Shown here: piece by piece, positions 16,880 through 25,970 of the stretch
Layout: the number at the start of each line of letters is the position of its first letter
Position numbering within the stretch: the first letter of the stretch is position 1
Assembly (NCBI RefSeq): GCF_014838825.1
Contig: NZ_JACYMO010000005.1
Location: 62,001 to 126,000 of the forward strand
Direction: 5' to 3'
DNA from: Erwinia persicina
Lineage (GTDB): Bacteria; Pseudomonadota; Gammaproteobacteria; Enterobacterales; Enterobacteriaceae
Length of the DNA stretch: 64,000 nucleotides
The notes under the pieces: model-generated
Told to the model about the DNA's origin: nothing
The model's input: the letters and a program-made list of their open reading frames with translations, nothing else
The model's database searches: none
Translations under genes and position numbers: made by a program

Positions 16880-16897
16880 TTAGCACACCTTCCCCCA

Positions 16898-16916
16898 CCC
16901 GCCGGTTTCCGACGGG
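16898..16916 (+). terminator. Candidate attenuator hairpin
   Basis: Stem CCCG-C-CGG / CCG-A-CGGG with one internal mismatch and a TTT loop, followed by a moderately U-rich CGCTTATTTCT. It lies between the Thr-rich ORF and the next gene, where an attenuator would be expected. Confidence 0.4.
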
Positions 16917-16973
16917 GTCGCTTATTTCTCCGTCGTCACTGGTGTTAATCAGGATTGTTAAAGGAGAAATAAC

Positions 16974-17504
16974 ATGTCTGACGCCTCCGCGTTATTAGTG
17001 ATTGATATGCAGGCAGGCTTACTGCACGGCCCGCAGGAGCCTCACGATAAAGCCGGTTTACTGGCGAACGTTTCCTATCTGATCGTCGCGGCCCGTTTGC
17101 AGCAGGTGCCGGTCTTTTTTGCCCAACACACCGGCCCGGCGGGATCGCCGATCGCCGCTGACAGCATGGCGTGGCAGCTGGCTGCGGAACTGCCGCGGGC
17201 GGAGACGGACCGCTGTTTTAACAAAGCGCGGCCCAGCTGTTTTGCCGGTACGCCGCTGCTGGCATGGCTGCAGGCGTCTGACGTGAAGCGGCTGGTGATC
17301 GCCGGAATGAAAACAGAATACTGCGTTGACACCACCTGTCGGGCGGCGGCGGATCTGGGGTTTGACGTGGAGCTGGTGAGCGATGCCCACAGCACCCAGG
17401 ACAGTGCCGTGCTCACCGCCGCGCAGATAATTGCCCATCATAATGCAACGCTGGCGGGGCCGTTTGTCCGTCTGGTCAACACGGCGGATGTGCGCTTTGT
17501 GTAA
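16974..17504 (+). CDS. Isochorismatase-family cysteine hydrolase (YecD/nicotinamidase-like)
   Basis: 176 residues, a single alpha/beta/alpha domain. The family triad is visible: Asp in LLVIDMQAG (near residue 11), Lys in RCFNKARPSCF and the nucleophile Cys in GMKTEYCVDTTCRAA. Members hydrolyse amides such as nicotinamide or N-carbamoyl compounds, or act on isochorismate; the substrate is not predictable here. The start has AGGAG. It is not closely related to the two YcaC-like genes at 55 and 60 kb. A perfect 12-bp hairpin separates it from convergent pckA. Confidence 0.85.
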   Translation: MSDASALLVIDMQAGLLHGPQEPHDKAGLLANVSYLIVAARLQQVPVFFAQHTGPAGSPIAADSMAWQLAAELPRAETDRCFNKARPSCFAGTPLLAWLQASDVKRLVIAGMKTEYCVDTTCRAAADLGFDVELVSDAHSTQDSAVLTAAQIIAHHNATLAGPFVRLVNTADVRFV

Positions 17505-17533
17505 CGGAGTCGGACAGCATTCAGCAGGATAAA

Positions 17534-17562
17534 CGGAATAAGGCCGGTAAGGCCTTATTCCG
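17534..17562. terminator. Bidirectional terminator-like hairpin
   Basis: Perfect 12-bp stem CGGAATAAGGCC / GGCCTTATTCCG with a 5-nt loop, between the convergent hydrolase gene and pckA. Confidence 0.65.
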
Positions 17563-17574
17563 CCTGAGGGAGGA

Positions 17575-19191
17575 TCAGAGGGTTGGTCCGGCCTGAGCGA
17601 TACGCGCGCCGTCTTCTGTGCGGGTGTACTGGGCAAAGTTGTCGATAAATAAGCGGGCTAATTTTTCGGCCGCCTGCTGCCACTGTTCTGCGCTTTCCCA
17701 GCCATTGCGCGGGTCAAGCAGGGCATCCGCCACCCCCGGAACCTGAGCCGGGATCATCAGCTCAAAGATCGGCAGCCGGGTATCATTCTGCGCAATCGTC
17801 CCGCTAAGGATAGCGTTGATAATATTGCGGGTATCCTTCAGCGACAGGCGCTCCCCTTTACCATTCCATCCGGTGTTGACCAGCCAGGCTTCTGCCTGCG
17901 TTTCTGCCATTTTTTCCGCCAGCACGCTGGCATAACGGGTCGGTGGCAGCATTAAAAAGGCGGCCCCGTAGCAGGCAGAAAAGGTCGGTGTCGGCTGGGT
18001 GATGCCGCGTTCGGTGCCGGCGAGTTTAGAGGTAAATCCGGACAGGAAGTGGTACTGCATCTGTTCACGGGTCAGGCGCGAAACCGGCGGCAGCACGCCA
18101 AAGCCATCCGCCGCGAGGAAAATCACTTTCGACGGATGGCCTGCAGCGGACACCGGGCGGACGATATTCTCAATATGATCCAGCGGGTAGGAGACCCGGG
18201 TGTTTTCCGTTTTGCTGCCATCAGCGAAGTCGATGCTGCCATCGGCCTTCACCATCACGTTTTCCAGCAGCGCGTTGCGGCGGATGGCGCGGTAAATTTC
18301 CGGCTCTGCGGCTTCACTCAGATTGATGGTTTTGGCATAGCAACCGCCTTCAAAGTTGAAGACGCCCTCCGCGTCCCAGCCGTGTTCGTCGTCACCGATC
18401 AGCTCGCGCAGCGGGTCTGTGGACAGCGTGGTTTTACCGGTACCGGACAGGCCGAAGAACAGCGCAACATCCCCCGCAGCACCCCGGTTGGCGGAACAGT
18501 GCATTGAGGCAATTCCCCGCTGGGGCAGCAGGTAGTTCATCACTGAGAACAGCCCTTTTTTCATCTCGCCGCCGTACCAGGTCCCGCCAATCAGCTGAAT
18601 TCTCTCAGTCAGATTGAAGGCCACAAAGTTTTCAGAGTTCAGCCCCTGTGACTGCCACTGGCTGTTGGTGCATTTTGCGCCGTTCATCACGATGAAATCA
18701 GGGGTGAAGTTCGCCAGCTCCTCTGCGGAAGGGGCGATAAACATGTTTTTCACAAAGTGCGCCTGCCAGGCGACTTCTGTCACCACCCTGACCGCCAGCC
18801 GCGAGTCGGCATTGGCACCACACCAGGCATCTACCACGTAGAGTTTTTTCCCTGACAGCTGCTGGCAGACCAGCGCGCGCAGTTCTGCCCAGACGGCTGG
18901 CGACAGCGGTTTATTATCATTACGGCCATTGCCGGCGTCAGACCACCAGACGGTATCTTCGGTCAGGGCATCCCTGACGATATATTTGTCGCGCGGGGAA
19001 CGCCCGGTAAACTCGCCGGTATCCACCGCGGCGGCACCGGAGGCGGTGAGAGTGGCGCGTTCCCAGCCGGTAAGCCCGGGCGCGGTTTCATGCTCCATCA
19101 GCAGTTCATAGCTGGGGTTGTAAATCACGTCATGAAGGTCGGTAATACCAAGGTCTGACAAAGCGGCTTTTAGAGATACAGTGCTGGACAT
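17575..19191 (-). CDS. pckA: Phosphoenolpyruvate carboxykinase (ATP)
   Basis: 538 residues, the same length class as the E. coli enzyme. It converts oxaloacetate and ATP to phosphoenolpyruvate, CO2 and ADP in gluconeogenesis. Visible motifs: [11 protein letters not shown], the substrate/metal-binding [15 protein letters not shown], the kinase P-loop [11 protein letters not shown] (Lys253), the metal site [10 protein letters not shown] and the ENTRVSYP block. All catalytic residues look intact. In E. coli pckA lies near envZ-ompR; here it is divergent from a HypT-like LysR gene, so it may be relocated or a second copy. Confidence 0.95.
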   Translation of the reverse strand: MSSTVSLKAALSDLGITDLHDVIYNPSYELLMEHETAPGLTGWERATLTASGAAAVDTGEFTGRSPRDKYIVRDALTEDTVWWSDAGNGRNDNKPLSPAVWAELRALVCQQLSGKKLYVVDAWCGANADSRLAVRVVTEVAWQAHFVKNMFIAPSAEELANFTPDFIVMNGAKCTNSQWQSQGLNSENFVAFNLTERIQLIGGTWYGGEMKKGLFSVMNYLLPQRGIASMHCSANRGAAGDVALFFGLSGTGKTTLSTDPLRELIGDDEHGWDAEGVFNFEGGCYAKTINLSEAAEPEIYRAIRRNALLENVMVKADGSIDFADGSKTENTRVSYPLDHIENIVRPVSAAGHPSKVIFLAADGFGVLPPVSRLTREQMQYHFLSGFTSKLAGTERGITQPTPTFSACYGAAFLMLPPTRYASVLAEKMAETQAEAWLVNTGWNGKGERLSLKDTRNIINAILSGTIAQNDTRLPIFELMIPAQVPGVADALLDPRNGWESAEQWQQAAEKLARLFIDNFAQYTRTEDGARIAQAGPTL

Positions 19192-19284
19192 GAGATACCT
19201 GACTAGTAATGGTCTGAGGATGGGTTAACGGTTTGTTGCGAACTCGTGCAGGGATACTAGCACTGGATAATGGATGCTCTAATT

Positions 19285-19321
19285 GCATAATTTCTATGCT
19301 GCATGCTAAATTTGCATAGCA
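19285..19321. promoter_or_regulatory. Two dyads between pckA and the divergent LysR gene
   Basis: GCATA-N5-TATGC (19285..19299) and TGCTA-N8-TAGCA (19304..19321) lie side by side in the 157-bp divergent region. They are fitting sites for the LysR protein encoded next door, which may regulate itself and pckA. Confidence 0.5.
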
Positions 19322-19348
19322 TTTTTGCGACAGGGGAAACAGACATCG

Positions 19349-20242
19349 ATGATCGGTAATCTCGAAGTAAAATGGTTTTATGATGTGATTGCCCTGGAGG
19401 AGAGCCGGAGTTTTACCCAGGCCGCAGAGAAGCGAAATATTTCGCAGTCCTCCTTCAGCCGCCGTATTCAGTCCCTTGAGTCTGCCCTGGGTTTTATGAT
19501 TTTTGACCGCAGCAAAAACCCGCTACAGCTGACGCAGCAGGGTAAAAACTTTATCGGTTATGCCCGCAATATGCTTGATGATATGGATTTCCAGCTCAAC
19601 CGAATCAAGGGGTTAGACAACCTCAGGCAGAGCATTAAAATCGATGCGGCCCCGTCGTTATCCGTGCTGCTGCTGCCCGAAATGATTGCCGGATATAACG
19701 ACAGCCTGGAGCGTATCCATTATGTTGAATCGATTAACGTGGATGAGGCGGTTTATAACCTGAAAGAGGGGAAGTGCGATTTTATTCTGAGTTTTTATAA
19801 CGAAGAGCTGATGAACTATCCCTTTGTTCATCATAAGATTTTTGACTCTCACCTCCATCTGGTTACGCCCTGTGACGATCACGGTCAGCCGCTGTATTCC
19901 CTCAGTAACGATATTCTGCCCCTGATGAAATATGCCAACGACAGCTACATGGGACGGCAGGTGAATCAGGTGATCGATACGCTGTCTGACGACACCTTTT
20001 CACTGCGGTTTGTCTCGTCAATGAGCGAACTGCTGAAGCGCATGATCGTTAACGGCCAGGGGGTGGGCTGGCTGCCGCAGTATTCGATCAAGGATGAACT
20101 GCGTGAGGGCAGGCTGGCCATTCTTGATCCTGCGGTGTCGCTGGAAATTAAAGCCTATGTTTATCGCTCCGGCTCCCGGCTGAATCTGTCTGCGGAGCGG
20201 TTCTGGCAGTATATTCGCTCCCAGCCGACACGGCGGGAGTAA
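19349..20242 (+). CDS. LysR-family regulator, HypT/YjiE-like
   Basis: 297 residues from the ATG at 19349. The N-terminal helix-turn-helix reads NLEVKWFYDVIALEESRSFTQAAEKRNISQSSFSRRIQSLE. The resemblance to E. coli HypT (YjiE) extends through the whole protein: IDAAPSLSVLLLP, INVDEAVYNLKEGKCDFILSF, NDSYMGRQVNQ and VSSMSELLKRMIVNGQGVGWLPQYSI. HypT responds to hypochlorite by methionine oxidation; whether this protein does is not known. It is divergent from pckA, which is not a known HypT target. Confidence 0.85.
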   Translation: MIGNLEVKWFYDVIALEESRSFTQAAEKRNISQSSFSRRIQSLESALGFMIFDRSKNPLQLTQQGKNFIGYARNMLDDMDFQLNRIKGLDNLRQSIKIDAAPSLSVLLLPEMIAGYNDSLERIHYVESINVDEAVYNLKEGKCDFILSFYNEELMNYPFVHHKIFDSHLHLVTPCDDHGQPLYSLSNDILPLMKYANDSYMGRQVNQVIDTLSDDTFSLRFVSSMSELLKRMIVNGQGVGWLPQYSIKDELREGRLAILDPAVSLEIKAYVYRSGSRLNLSAERFWQYIRSQPTRRE

Positions 20243-20299
20243 GACCCCGGAGAGGGACGGGGCCGATCGGCTTTTCCGCCCCACCCGGCACAGGGCCTG

Positions 20300-21472
20300 T
20301 TACGCGAAATCGACCCAGGTTGCGCCCGCATCGGCTGACGCAACGCAGCGCTCTACCCACTGCACGCCTGCCACCCCGGCATGAACATCCGGATACCAGA
20401 AATCTGCCAGCAGCGCGTCATCACCCCGGTCGGTCGCATCCATGGCAATCGCAAAACGGCGGTACAGATTCGACCAGGCTTCGAACAGCCCTTCCGGATG
20501 GCCGCCGCCGATGCGGTCCTCTTCCCGCGCACGCGGGGTCAGGTAGCCCATTCCCCGCTCCAGAATACGCACCGGCTCACCCTGAATTTCATACCGCAGC
20601 TGGTTTGGCTGTTCGTCCCACCACTCCAGGCTGGCTTTCGATCCGATCACGCGGATCTTCTGGCCGTGCATCGATCCGCAGTTCACGGCCGAACACCACA
20701 GCGATGCCACCGCCCCGTTATCGTACTCCATCAGGACAAAGGCGTTATCCTCCAGCGGCGCACGGGTTTTGACAAAGCTCTGGCGTGAACACATCAGGCG
20801 TTTGATTTTCAGATCGGGCAGCATGGTTTCTGCCAGGAACAGCGGGTGCGTCGCCAGGTCGCCCAGCACGTAGCTCGGCCCGACGAAGGCCGGATCGACG
20901 CGCCAGCGGGTGCTCGGGTTATCCAGCTCGACCGCTTCATTATGAAAGCCGTGCGAGAACGACATATTCACAATGCGAATATCGCCCAGCAGACCTTCCG
21001 CAATCATACTGCGCGCCTGCTGGATCAGCTGATGACCGGCGTAGCCGTAGGTAACGCCGATAATTTTATGCTGCCTGTGGCTCAGGGCGGCCAGCTCTTT
21101 CGCTTCTGCGGTGGTAAAGCACAGCGGCTTTTCACACACCACGTGCAGGCCAGATTCCAGCGCGGCTTTACAGATGGCGAAATGCGTATTATTGGGCGTG
21201 GCGATCGATACCGCTTCAATACCGTCAGCGCGCGCGGCTTCTTCAGCAAACAGCGTCTGATAATCCGGGTAGCAGCGGTGACCATCCACGCCCAGACTCT
21301 CGCCAAAGGCGCGGCCACGTGCCGCATCAATATCGAACGCGCCCGCGACCAGGGTAAAGGTGCTGTCGCGCAGCGCAGCCGAGCGGTGGATATAGCCAAT
21401 CTGGCTGGTACCGCCGCCGCCTACCATGCCCCAGCGCAGGGAGCGGTCGAGAGGTTTAATGCCGTTAATCAT
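20300..21472 (-). CDS. Gfo/Idh/MocA-family NAD(P)-dependent oxidoreductase
   Basis: 390 residues. The N-terminal Rossmann motif is WGMVGGGGTSQIGYIHR, then VSIATPNNTH and CEKPLCFT with the conserved EKP; the C-terminal substrate domain includes GDLATHPLFLAE. Members oxidise or reduce inositols, glucosides or other polyols. It is the last gene of a unit (sugar porter, isomerase, dehydrogenase) read right to left and starts 15 bp after the isomerase stop. Cyclitol use is suggested by the IolE-like partner, but the substrate cannot be fixed. Confidence 0.88.
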   Translation of the reverse strand: MINGIKPLDRSLRWGMVGGGGTSQIGYIHRSAALRDSTFTLVAGAFDIDAARGRAFGESLGVDGHRCYPDYQTLFAEEAARADGIEAVSIATPNNTHFAICKAALESGLHVVCEKPLCFTTAEAKELAALSHRQHKIIGVTYGYAGHQLIQQARSMIAEGLLGDIRIVNMSFSHGFHNEAVELDNPSTRWRVDPAFVGPSYVLGDLATHPLFLAETMLPDLKIKRLMCSRQSFVKTRAPLEDNAFVLMEYDNGAVASLWCSAVNCGSMHGQKIRVIGSKASLEWWDEQPNQLRYEIQGEPVRILERGMGYLTPRAREEDRIGGGHPEGLFEAWSNLYRRFAIAMDATDRGDDALLADFWYPDVHAGVAGVQWVERCVASADAGATWVDFA

Positions 21473-21486
21473 CTGATATTCCTTAA

Positions 21487-22407
21487 TTAAAATCCGACAG
21501 AGGTGAGATAACGCAGACTTTCGGTCACGTCGTGCAGGCTGCCCTCGGCCTGGCGTGGGTCACGTTCCTGCTCGATAGTGATCCAGCCCTGATAGTTGCG
21601 CTCTGCGAGGAAGGCGCGTACGGCCGGATAATCAATCGCCCCCTGGCCAATCGGGCACATCACCCCTTCGGCACAGGCGCTAAAGAAGTCGAGTTCACGG
21701 GCGAGGACGTCGCGGAATACCGCGTCGTTTACGTCTTTAAAATGCAGATAATCAATGCGCTCAAAGTAGTGTGCCAGCGCCGGGATAGGGTCCATTCCAG
21801 CGTAGTAAAGGTGTCCGGTGTCCAGGCACAGGCCCGCCACGCCGTGCGGTATGGCCTGCACCAGCTTTTCCAGTTCATCGGCAAACTCAATATTGCCGCC
21901 CGCGTGCGGGTGGATCACCGGGCGTACGCCGTAGGTATGGGCAATGCGGCTTATCTCGCTGATGTGCTCGATCATGCGCTGCCAGTCACTGTCGGACAGG
22001 CGGGCGGCTTTGTCGTACTGCCCGGCAAAGCGCGCACGGTCGGCGTTACCGAAGTCGATAATCACCAGATAGGGGGCCGGTAGGTTATCGCCGTGAACGG
22101 GTGCGGCCGTAGGAACGGCCGACAGATGGCGGCACAGGTGATGAGTCAGTTCAATCATCGCCGGGAAGTTCGCTTCGCTGACCAGGTCGTCAAAAATCGT
22201 TCCCGCGACTATCGTCAGGCCATACTGCTGCAGTTTTTCGCTCAGCAGTGCCGGATCAGTGGGCAGGTAGCCCCAGGGCCCCAGTTCAATACTGGAATAA
22301 CCGGCCTGCGAGGCCTCTTTCAGCACCTTCTCGTACGGGGGCAGGTAGGGGTTTTTCGGGTCATCAACCCCCCAGCTGCAGGGTGCATTAGCAATATGAA
22401 TGGTCAT
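21487..22407 (-). CDS. Sugar-phosphate isomerase/epimerase-type TIM barrel (IolE/MocC-like)
   Basis: 306 residues of the xylose-isomerase-like TIM-barrel family. The start IANAPCSWGVDDPKNPYLPPYEKVLKEASQAGYSSIELGPWGYLP is the pattern of inosose dehydratases and MocC. Probable metal ligands appear at Glu of SIELGP, His of VIHPHAGG, Asp/His of CLDTGHLYY and Glu of ITIEQERD. It probably isomerises or dehydrates a keto-polyol made by the dehydrogenase encoded next to it. Confidence 0.85.
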   Translation of the reverse strand: MTIHIANAPCSWGVDDPKNPYLPPYEKVLKEASQAGYSSIELGPWGYLPTDPALLSEKLQQYGLTIVAGTIFDDLVSEANFPAMIELTHHLCRHLSAVPTAAPVHGDNLPAPYLVIIDFGNADRARFAGQYDKAARLSDSDWQRMIEHISEISRIAHTYGVRPVIHPHAGGNIEFADELEKLVQAIPHGVAGLCLDTGHLYYAGMDPIPALAHYFERIDYLHFKDVNDAVFRDVLARELDFFSACAEGVMCPIGQGAIDYPAVRAFLAERNYQGWITIEQERDPRQAEGSLHDVTESLRYLTSVGF

Positions 22408-22439
22408 GTTAGTGTCCTGTCGTGATCAATAAACGGCAC

Positions 22440-23870
22440 TCAGAGAGTGGCGGCCTTGCGTGCTTGTTTGTGGCTTTCGAAGCGTTGCAGTACCAGCGCT
22501 TCCATTTTTTCCAGCGAGACGCCTTTGGTTTCCGGCAGCAGGGCTTTGACGAACCACCAGGAGGCCAGAGAACACACGGCGAACAGCAGGAGCGGGAATG
22601 CGCCGTGGAAGTGATCGTTAAGCCAGGCGTTCTGGTTCATCATCGGGAAAGACTGGCTGACAAAGAAGTTACCGGCCCACATGGCGCAGATAGAGAAGCC
22701 CATACCCGCGCCGCGCAGACGTGTTGGAAAGATTTCGCCAATCACCGTCCAGACCACCTGGCCCCAGGTGCCGCCGAACAGGAACATAAAGCCAAACAGG
22801 CCGATGACGGAGGCCCAGCCGGTCATACCGCTGTAGAAGGTCGTGAAGGTCACCAGCAGACAGAGGGCAGAGCCGAGGGAACCGATCAGCAGCAGTGATT
22901 TACGGCCCATTTTGTCAATCAGCATCATGCCGGCCATCACCCCAATGAACTGCAGAACGGCCAGCCAGATGGTCATGTACATCGCCTCCTGCATATTGTG
23001 GGTAACATTCATCAGCAGCGTCGGACCGAAATACTGGATCACGTTAATCCCGGTGAGCTGGTTGAAAAGCGCCAGGCCAACGCCAATCACCAGGAAAATA
23101 GCGCTCTTGCGGTTGAAGCTGACGCGTTTGCGCTTTTCCGGTGTGTCGGCGTCATCACGTAGTGAATCCTGAATTTCCGTCATCACGCGGCGGGCATGTT
23201 CCGGCGTTGAGATGCGCGACAGGGTGTGCAGTGCCTGCTCATGGCGGCCGGCCATCGCATTCCAGCGCGGAGATTCCGGAATAAAGCCGACAAACAGGAA
23301 GAACAGGACGCAGGGTACAAAAGCCGCACCCAGCATCCAGCGCCAGCCGTAGGCATTTAACCACTCCGCGTCGGCATTTTTGGCGATAAGGTAGTTAGTG
23401 GCCAGCACCAGTACCTGGCCGCCCACGCAGCAGATCATATGCATGGTCATGGCGCGGCCGCGATAATCTTTCGGGGCCACTTCCGCAATGTAGATAGGGG
23501 ATATCACCGAGGCGAGGCCGATGCCAAGACCGCCGATAATGCGGAACACCACAAAGGTGGTGAAGTCCGGTGCCAGCGCCGTTCCGGCCACCGACACCAC
23601 AAACAGCATCGCCGTGACGATCAGCATTTTTTTGCGGCCATAGCGATCTGCCAGTTTCCCCGCCGCCAGGCAACCGATGATGCAGCCGATGATGACATTG
23701 GAGACGGCCCAGCCGGTTTCGGCAGGAGAGAGTTGATAATGGTGGCTGATAGGTTCGATAGCACCGGAGATGACCGACGAATCATAGCCAAACAGCAGGC
23801 CACCCAGGGCGGCGACAGCGCAGATCGCCATCACATACGCCATGTTGTGTTTTAGTGTTGTCCGGGACAC
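22440..23870 (-). CDS. MFS sugar porter (XylE/IolT-like)
   Basis: 476 residues, 12 membrane helices. Sugar-porter signatures are complete: GGLLFGYDSSVISGA in helix 1, GKLADRYGRKK, the PESPRW motif at the end of helix 6, NQLTGINVIQYFGP in helix 7, DKMGRKSLL and PETKG after helix 12. It imports a hexose, pentose or inositol with protons. It has a GTG start with AAGGAT upstream. First gene of the catabolic unit; the two dyads just upstream are probable operator sites for the LacI-family regulator. Confidence 0.9.
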   Translation of the reverse strand: MSRTTLKHNMAYVMAICAVAALGGLLFGYDSSVISGAIEPISHHYQLSPAETGWAVSNVIIGCIIGCLAAGKLADRYGRKKMLIVTAMLFVVSVAGTALAPDFTTFVVFRIIGGLGIGLASVISPIYIAEVAPKDYRGRAMTMHMICCVGGQVLVLATNYLIAKNADAEWLNAYGWRWMLGAAFVPCVLFFLFVGFIPESPRWNAMAGRHEQALHTLSRISTPEHARRVMTEIQDSLRDDADTPEKRKRVSFNRKSAIFLVIGVGLALFNQLTGINVIQYFGPTLLMNVTHNMQEAMYMTIWLAVLQFIGVMAGMMLIDKMGRKSLLLIGSLGSALCLLVTFTTFYSGMTGWASVIGLFGFMFLFGGTWGQVVWTVIGEIFPTRLRGAGMGFSICAMWAGNFFVSQSFPMMNQNAWLNDHFHGAFPLLLFAVCSLASWWFVKALLPETKGVSLEKMEALVLQRFESHKQARKAATL

Positions 23871-23906
23871 GAGATAATCCTTCCGTTGTTAATTGAAGGA
23901 AGTATC

Positions 23907-23947
23907 AAACAAACGTTCCATTGATCACAATGATGGAATATTTGTTT
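23907..23947. promoter_or_regulatory. Candidate operator of the sugar-porter operon
   Basis: Inverted repeat with 15-bp arms AAACAAACGTTCCAT (23907..23921) and ATGGAATATTTGTTT (23933..23947), 13 of 15 positions complementary, 11-nt spacer. It lies 37 bp upstream of the porter start, a fit for control by the adjacent LacI-family protein. Confidence 0.55.
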
Positions 23948-23977
23948 TTTGATGGTGATCTCACTAAATTTGATAGT

Positions 23978-24005
23978 TTTAAATGATGATATTCTATCAT
24001 TTAAA
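23978..24005. promoter_or_regulatory. Second perfect dyad in the same intergenic region
   Basis: TTTAAATGAT (23978..23987), 8-nt spacer, ATCATTTAAA (23996..24005): perfect 10-bp arms, AT-rich. It could be a second operator or an activator site. It also lies downstream of the LacI gene stop but is too AT-rich for a good terminator stem. Confidence 0.45.
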
Positions 24006-24074
24006 TGAATTCAGCGAGTTATCCGGCAGGGGATGTGAAACAGCAGGCCGGTGGGAACCGGCCCGATGAGCCTT

Positions 24075-25106
24075 TTAGTAATTTTCTTTGGTAATCAGTT
24101 CAAAACTGCTGGTAAGGGTAATAAATCCGCCCCGTTCGTCACGACTGGCCTTCTGCATCGCCTCGACGACGCGGGCAGCCAGTTCATCCAGCCGGTGAGC
24201 AATCATCATGTCCAGCGTGCCGTCGATCAGGGCCAGCTGCGCATCCTGCAGTGGTCCGTGGCAGATCAGGGTTATCTCGTGCCGCCTGTCGCTGTCGCGC
24301 AGTGCATTGACCACCCCTTCGACCCCGCCACACGGTGCGTAGATCACCGACAGCTCAGGGTGACGCCGGATCAGATCAGCAGTCACCTGATAGCCCTGCG
24401 CCACGTTTTCAAAACTCTTTACCGGTTCCAGCACCGTATGACCCGTGGCGTACTCACGCAGATAGGAACGGAAGCTGATCTCACAGGTCTCCTGACATAA
24501 AAAACGATTATCTCCGACGATAACCCCCACTTTACCCGGCGGGCCACTCAGACGTTGCACGGCCCAGGCGGCCGTTCTGCCCGCTTTACGGTTATCCAGA
24601 CCGATATAGCCGGAGTGACCGCAGGGCGACAGGTCGGAGAGCACCGTAAAGACCCTGACACCCTTCCGGCTGGCTTTCTCAACCGCCCGGCGGATCAGCG
24701 CATTGTCCAGGGCAATCAGTGCCAGAACGTTCACCCGGTCGCTCAGACTGTCGATAGCGGCAGCCGTTTCTTCAATCGCGTGGATATCGTGAAACGCAAA
24801 TTCGACCGCTGTGCCTTCCTGTAAAAACGGGGCTGCATGCTGTTCCAGCGCCCGGGCAAAGGTGTCGTAAAACGAATAGTCACGTGACAGCAGGATCACC
24901 CCGATACGCAGTGTGCCTGCGCTCTGGCGTGGCACCGAGGCCGTGAGAAAATCAGGATCGAAACGATAGCCAAGCCGCGAGGCGGCCTGAATCACGCGGT
25001 TTTCCGTATCCGGACGCACCGGTGCCCGACGGTTCAACACGCGGTCAACGGTGGCAACGCCCACGCCAGCTTCGCGGGCAATGTCCGTCAGTGTGGTTTT
25101 TTTCAT
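24075..25106 (-). CDS. LacI-family transcriptional regulator
   Basis: 343 residues. The N-terminal LacI helix-turn-helix is clear (TTLTDIAREAGVGVATVDRVLN, then hinge RLGYRFDPDF), followed by a periplasmic-binding-protein-like ligand domain. The VDRVLN variant (in place of VSRVLN) and the DFLTASVPRQSAGTLRIG hinge occur in regulators of inositol-type or related sugar operons. It precedes the porter/isomerase/dehydrogenase genes on the same strand with a 204-bp gap that holds two dyads, so it probably represses them until the substrate is present. Confidence 0.9.
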   Translation of the reverse strand: MKKTTLTDIAREAGVGVATVDRVLNRRAPVRPDTENRVIQAASRLGYRFDPDFLTASVPRQSAGTLRIGVILLSRDYSFYDTFARALEQHAAPFLQEGTAVEFAFHDIHAIEETAAAIDSLSDRVNVLALIALDNALIRRAVEKASRKGVRVFTVLSDLSPCGHSGYIGLDNRKAGRTAAWAVQRLSGPPGKVGVIVGDNRFLCQETCEISFRSYLREYATGHTVLEPVKSFENVAQGYQVTADLIRRHPELSVIYAPCGGVEGVVNALRDSDRRHEITLICHGPLQDAQLALIDGTLDMMIAHRLDELAARVVEAMQKASRDERGGFITLTSSFELITKENY

Positions 25107-25320
25107 CAGGTGGCCCTTGATAAGAGTTATGACAAAAAACTATCACGTCTGCTGACGGCGCAACAGCACAGGTGCGGAGCTAAATACTCAGGACATGAAG
25201 TATGTCAGATTATTTTTTTTGTTTTAGATGAAATAAGATTCAAATATTTCATTTCAGGACATGCCGAAAGGGGCTTAAAAAAAACTGAAATAACCAGATT
25301 TATGCTATCGTGCTGCAAAC

Positions 25321-25334
25321 ATACCGTGTGGTAT
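25321..25334. promoter_or_regulatory. Dyad just upstream of the TetR gene
   Basis: ATACC-GTGT-GGTAT, 18 bp before the TetR start and just downstream of a TATGCT -10-like sequence. It is a plausible autoregulatory site. Confidence 0.4.
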
Positions 25335-25352
25335 CTTTGAAATGAAAACGTC

Positions 25353-25970
25353 ATGAATGATCACTCTCTTTCCGCCCGTTCTCTTCGGGCAGCACTCTGC
25401 TGTGAGCGAGGCTATAAACGTAAAAAACAGCCCGAGCAGGTGCGGGCGGCGCTGATCCAAAGTGCCGCTGAACTGGCTGCGATGCAGGGTCTGGCTGGCG
25501 TGACCGTGCAGGCGGTGGCGGCCGCGGCCGGCGTGACAAAAGGGGGTTTTTTTCATCATTTCCCCCATAAGCAGGCGCTGCTGGATGCAGTATTTGATCA
25601 CTTTATGGCAGAGAACGAGCAGGCGATTGACCGCATGATGGCGGCCGACGACCTGGCGTCAGGCTGCTTCACGCGCGCTTATATCAGCGTTGCGTTCGAC
25701 GATATTTTACAGGCAGAGAAAAGCCTGAGCATGCCGCTGTCGCGGTCAATGATGGGCTCACCCGAACTGTGCGAACGCTGGGCGGCGTGGCTGGCCGGGC
25801 GTCTGCAGCGCCACCGTGACACCGACTGCGAACCACAGCATGAAGTGGCGCGGCTGGCCGCCGACGGCGCATGGCTGGCCTGTTCCCTGGGGAATTCCCG
25901 GGGCATTCGTGATCCGTTAACGCTGAAAAACTATTTGCTGACACTCACCAGAGAGCATAATTCACCGTGA
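25353..25970 (+). CDS. TetR-family transcriptional regulator
   Basis: 205 residues. N-terminal TetR helix-turn-helix: RAALIQSAAELAAMQGLAGVTVQAVAAAAGVTKGGFFHHFPHKQALLDAVF. The rest is the variable all-helical ligand domain. The first ~20 residues (NDHSLSARSLRAALCCERGYKRKKQ) are unusual for the family, so translation may start later. Its stop overlaps the start of an AraC-family gene by 4 nt, so the two regulators are translationally coupled. Ligand and targets are unknown. Confidence 0.85.
   Translation: MNDHSLSARSLRAALCCERGYKRKKQPEQVRAALIQSAAELAAMQGLAGVTVQAVAAAAGVTKGGFFHHFPHKQALLDAVFDHFMAENEQAIDRMMAADDLASGCFTRAYISVAFDDILQAEKSLSMPLSRSMMGSPELCERWAAWLAGRLQRHRDTDCEPQHEVARLAADGAWLACSLGNSRGIRDPLTLKNYLLTLTREHNSP

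Larger units (their letters stand above)
16341..16973. other. 633-bp region without a large gene
   Basis: Holds the LysE promoter side, a near-consensus promoter (16520..16548), a 25-codon ORF (16587..16664), a Thr-rich 29-codon ORF (16790..16879) and a hairpin (16898..16916) before the isochorismatase-like gene. Codon-like periodicity is otherwise absent. Confidence 0.5.

Noticed and set aside
25188..25263. Direct repeat TCAGGACATG, twice 66 bp apart, before the TetR gene
   Set aside because: Only two short copies without symmetry; could be chance.
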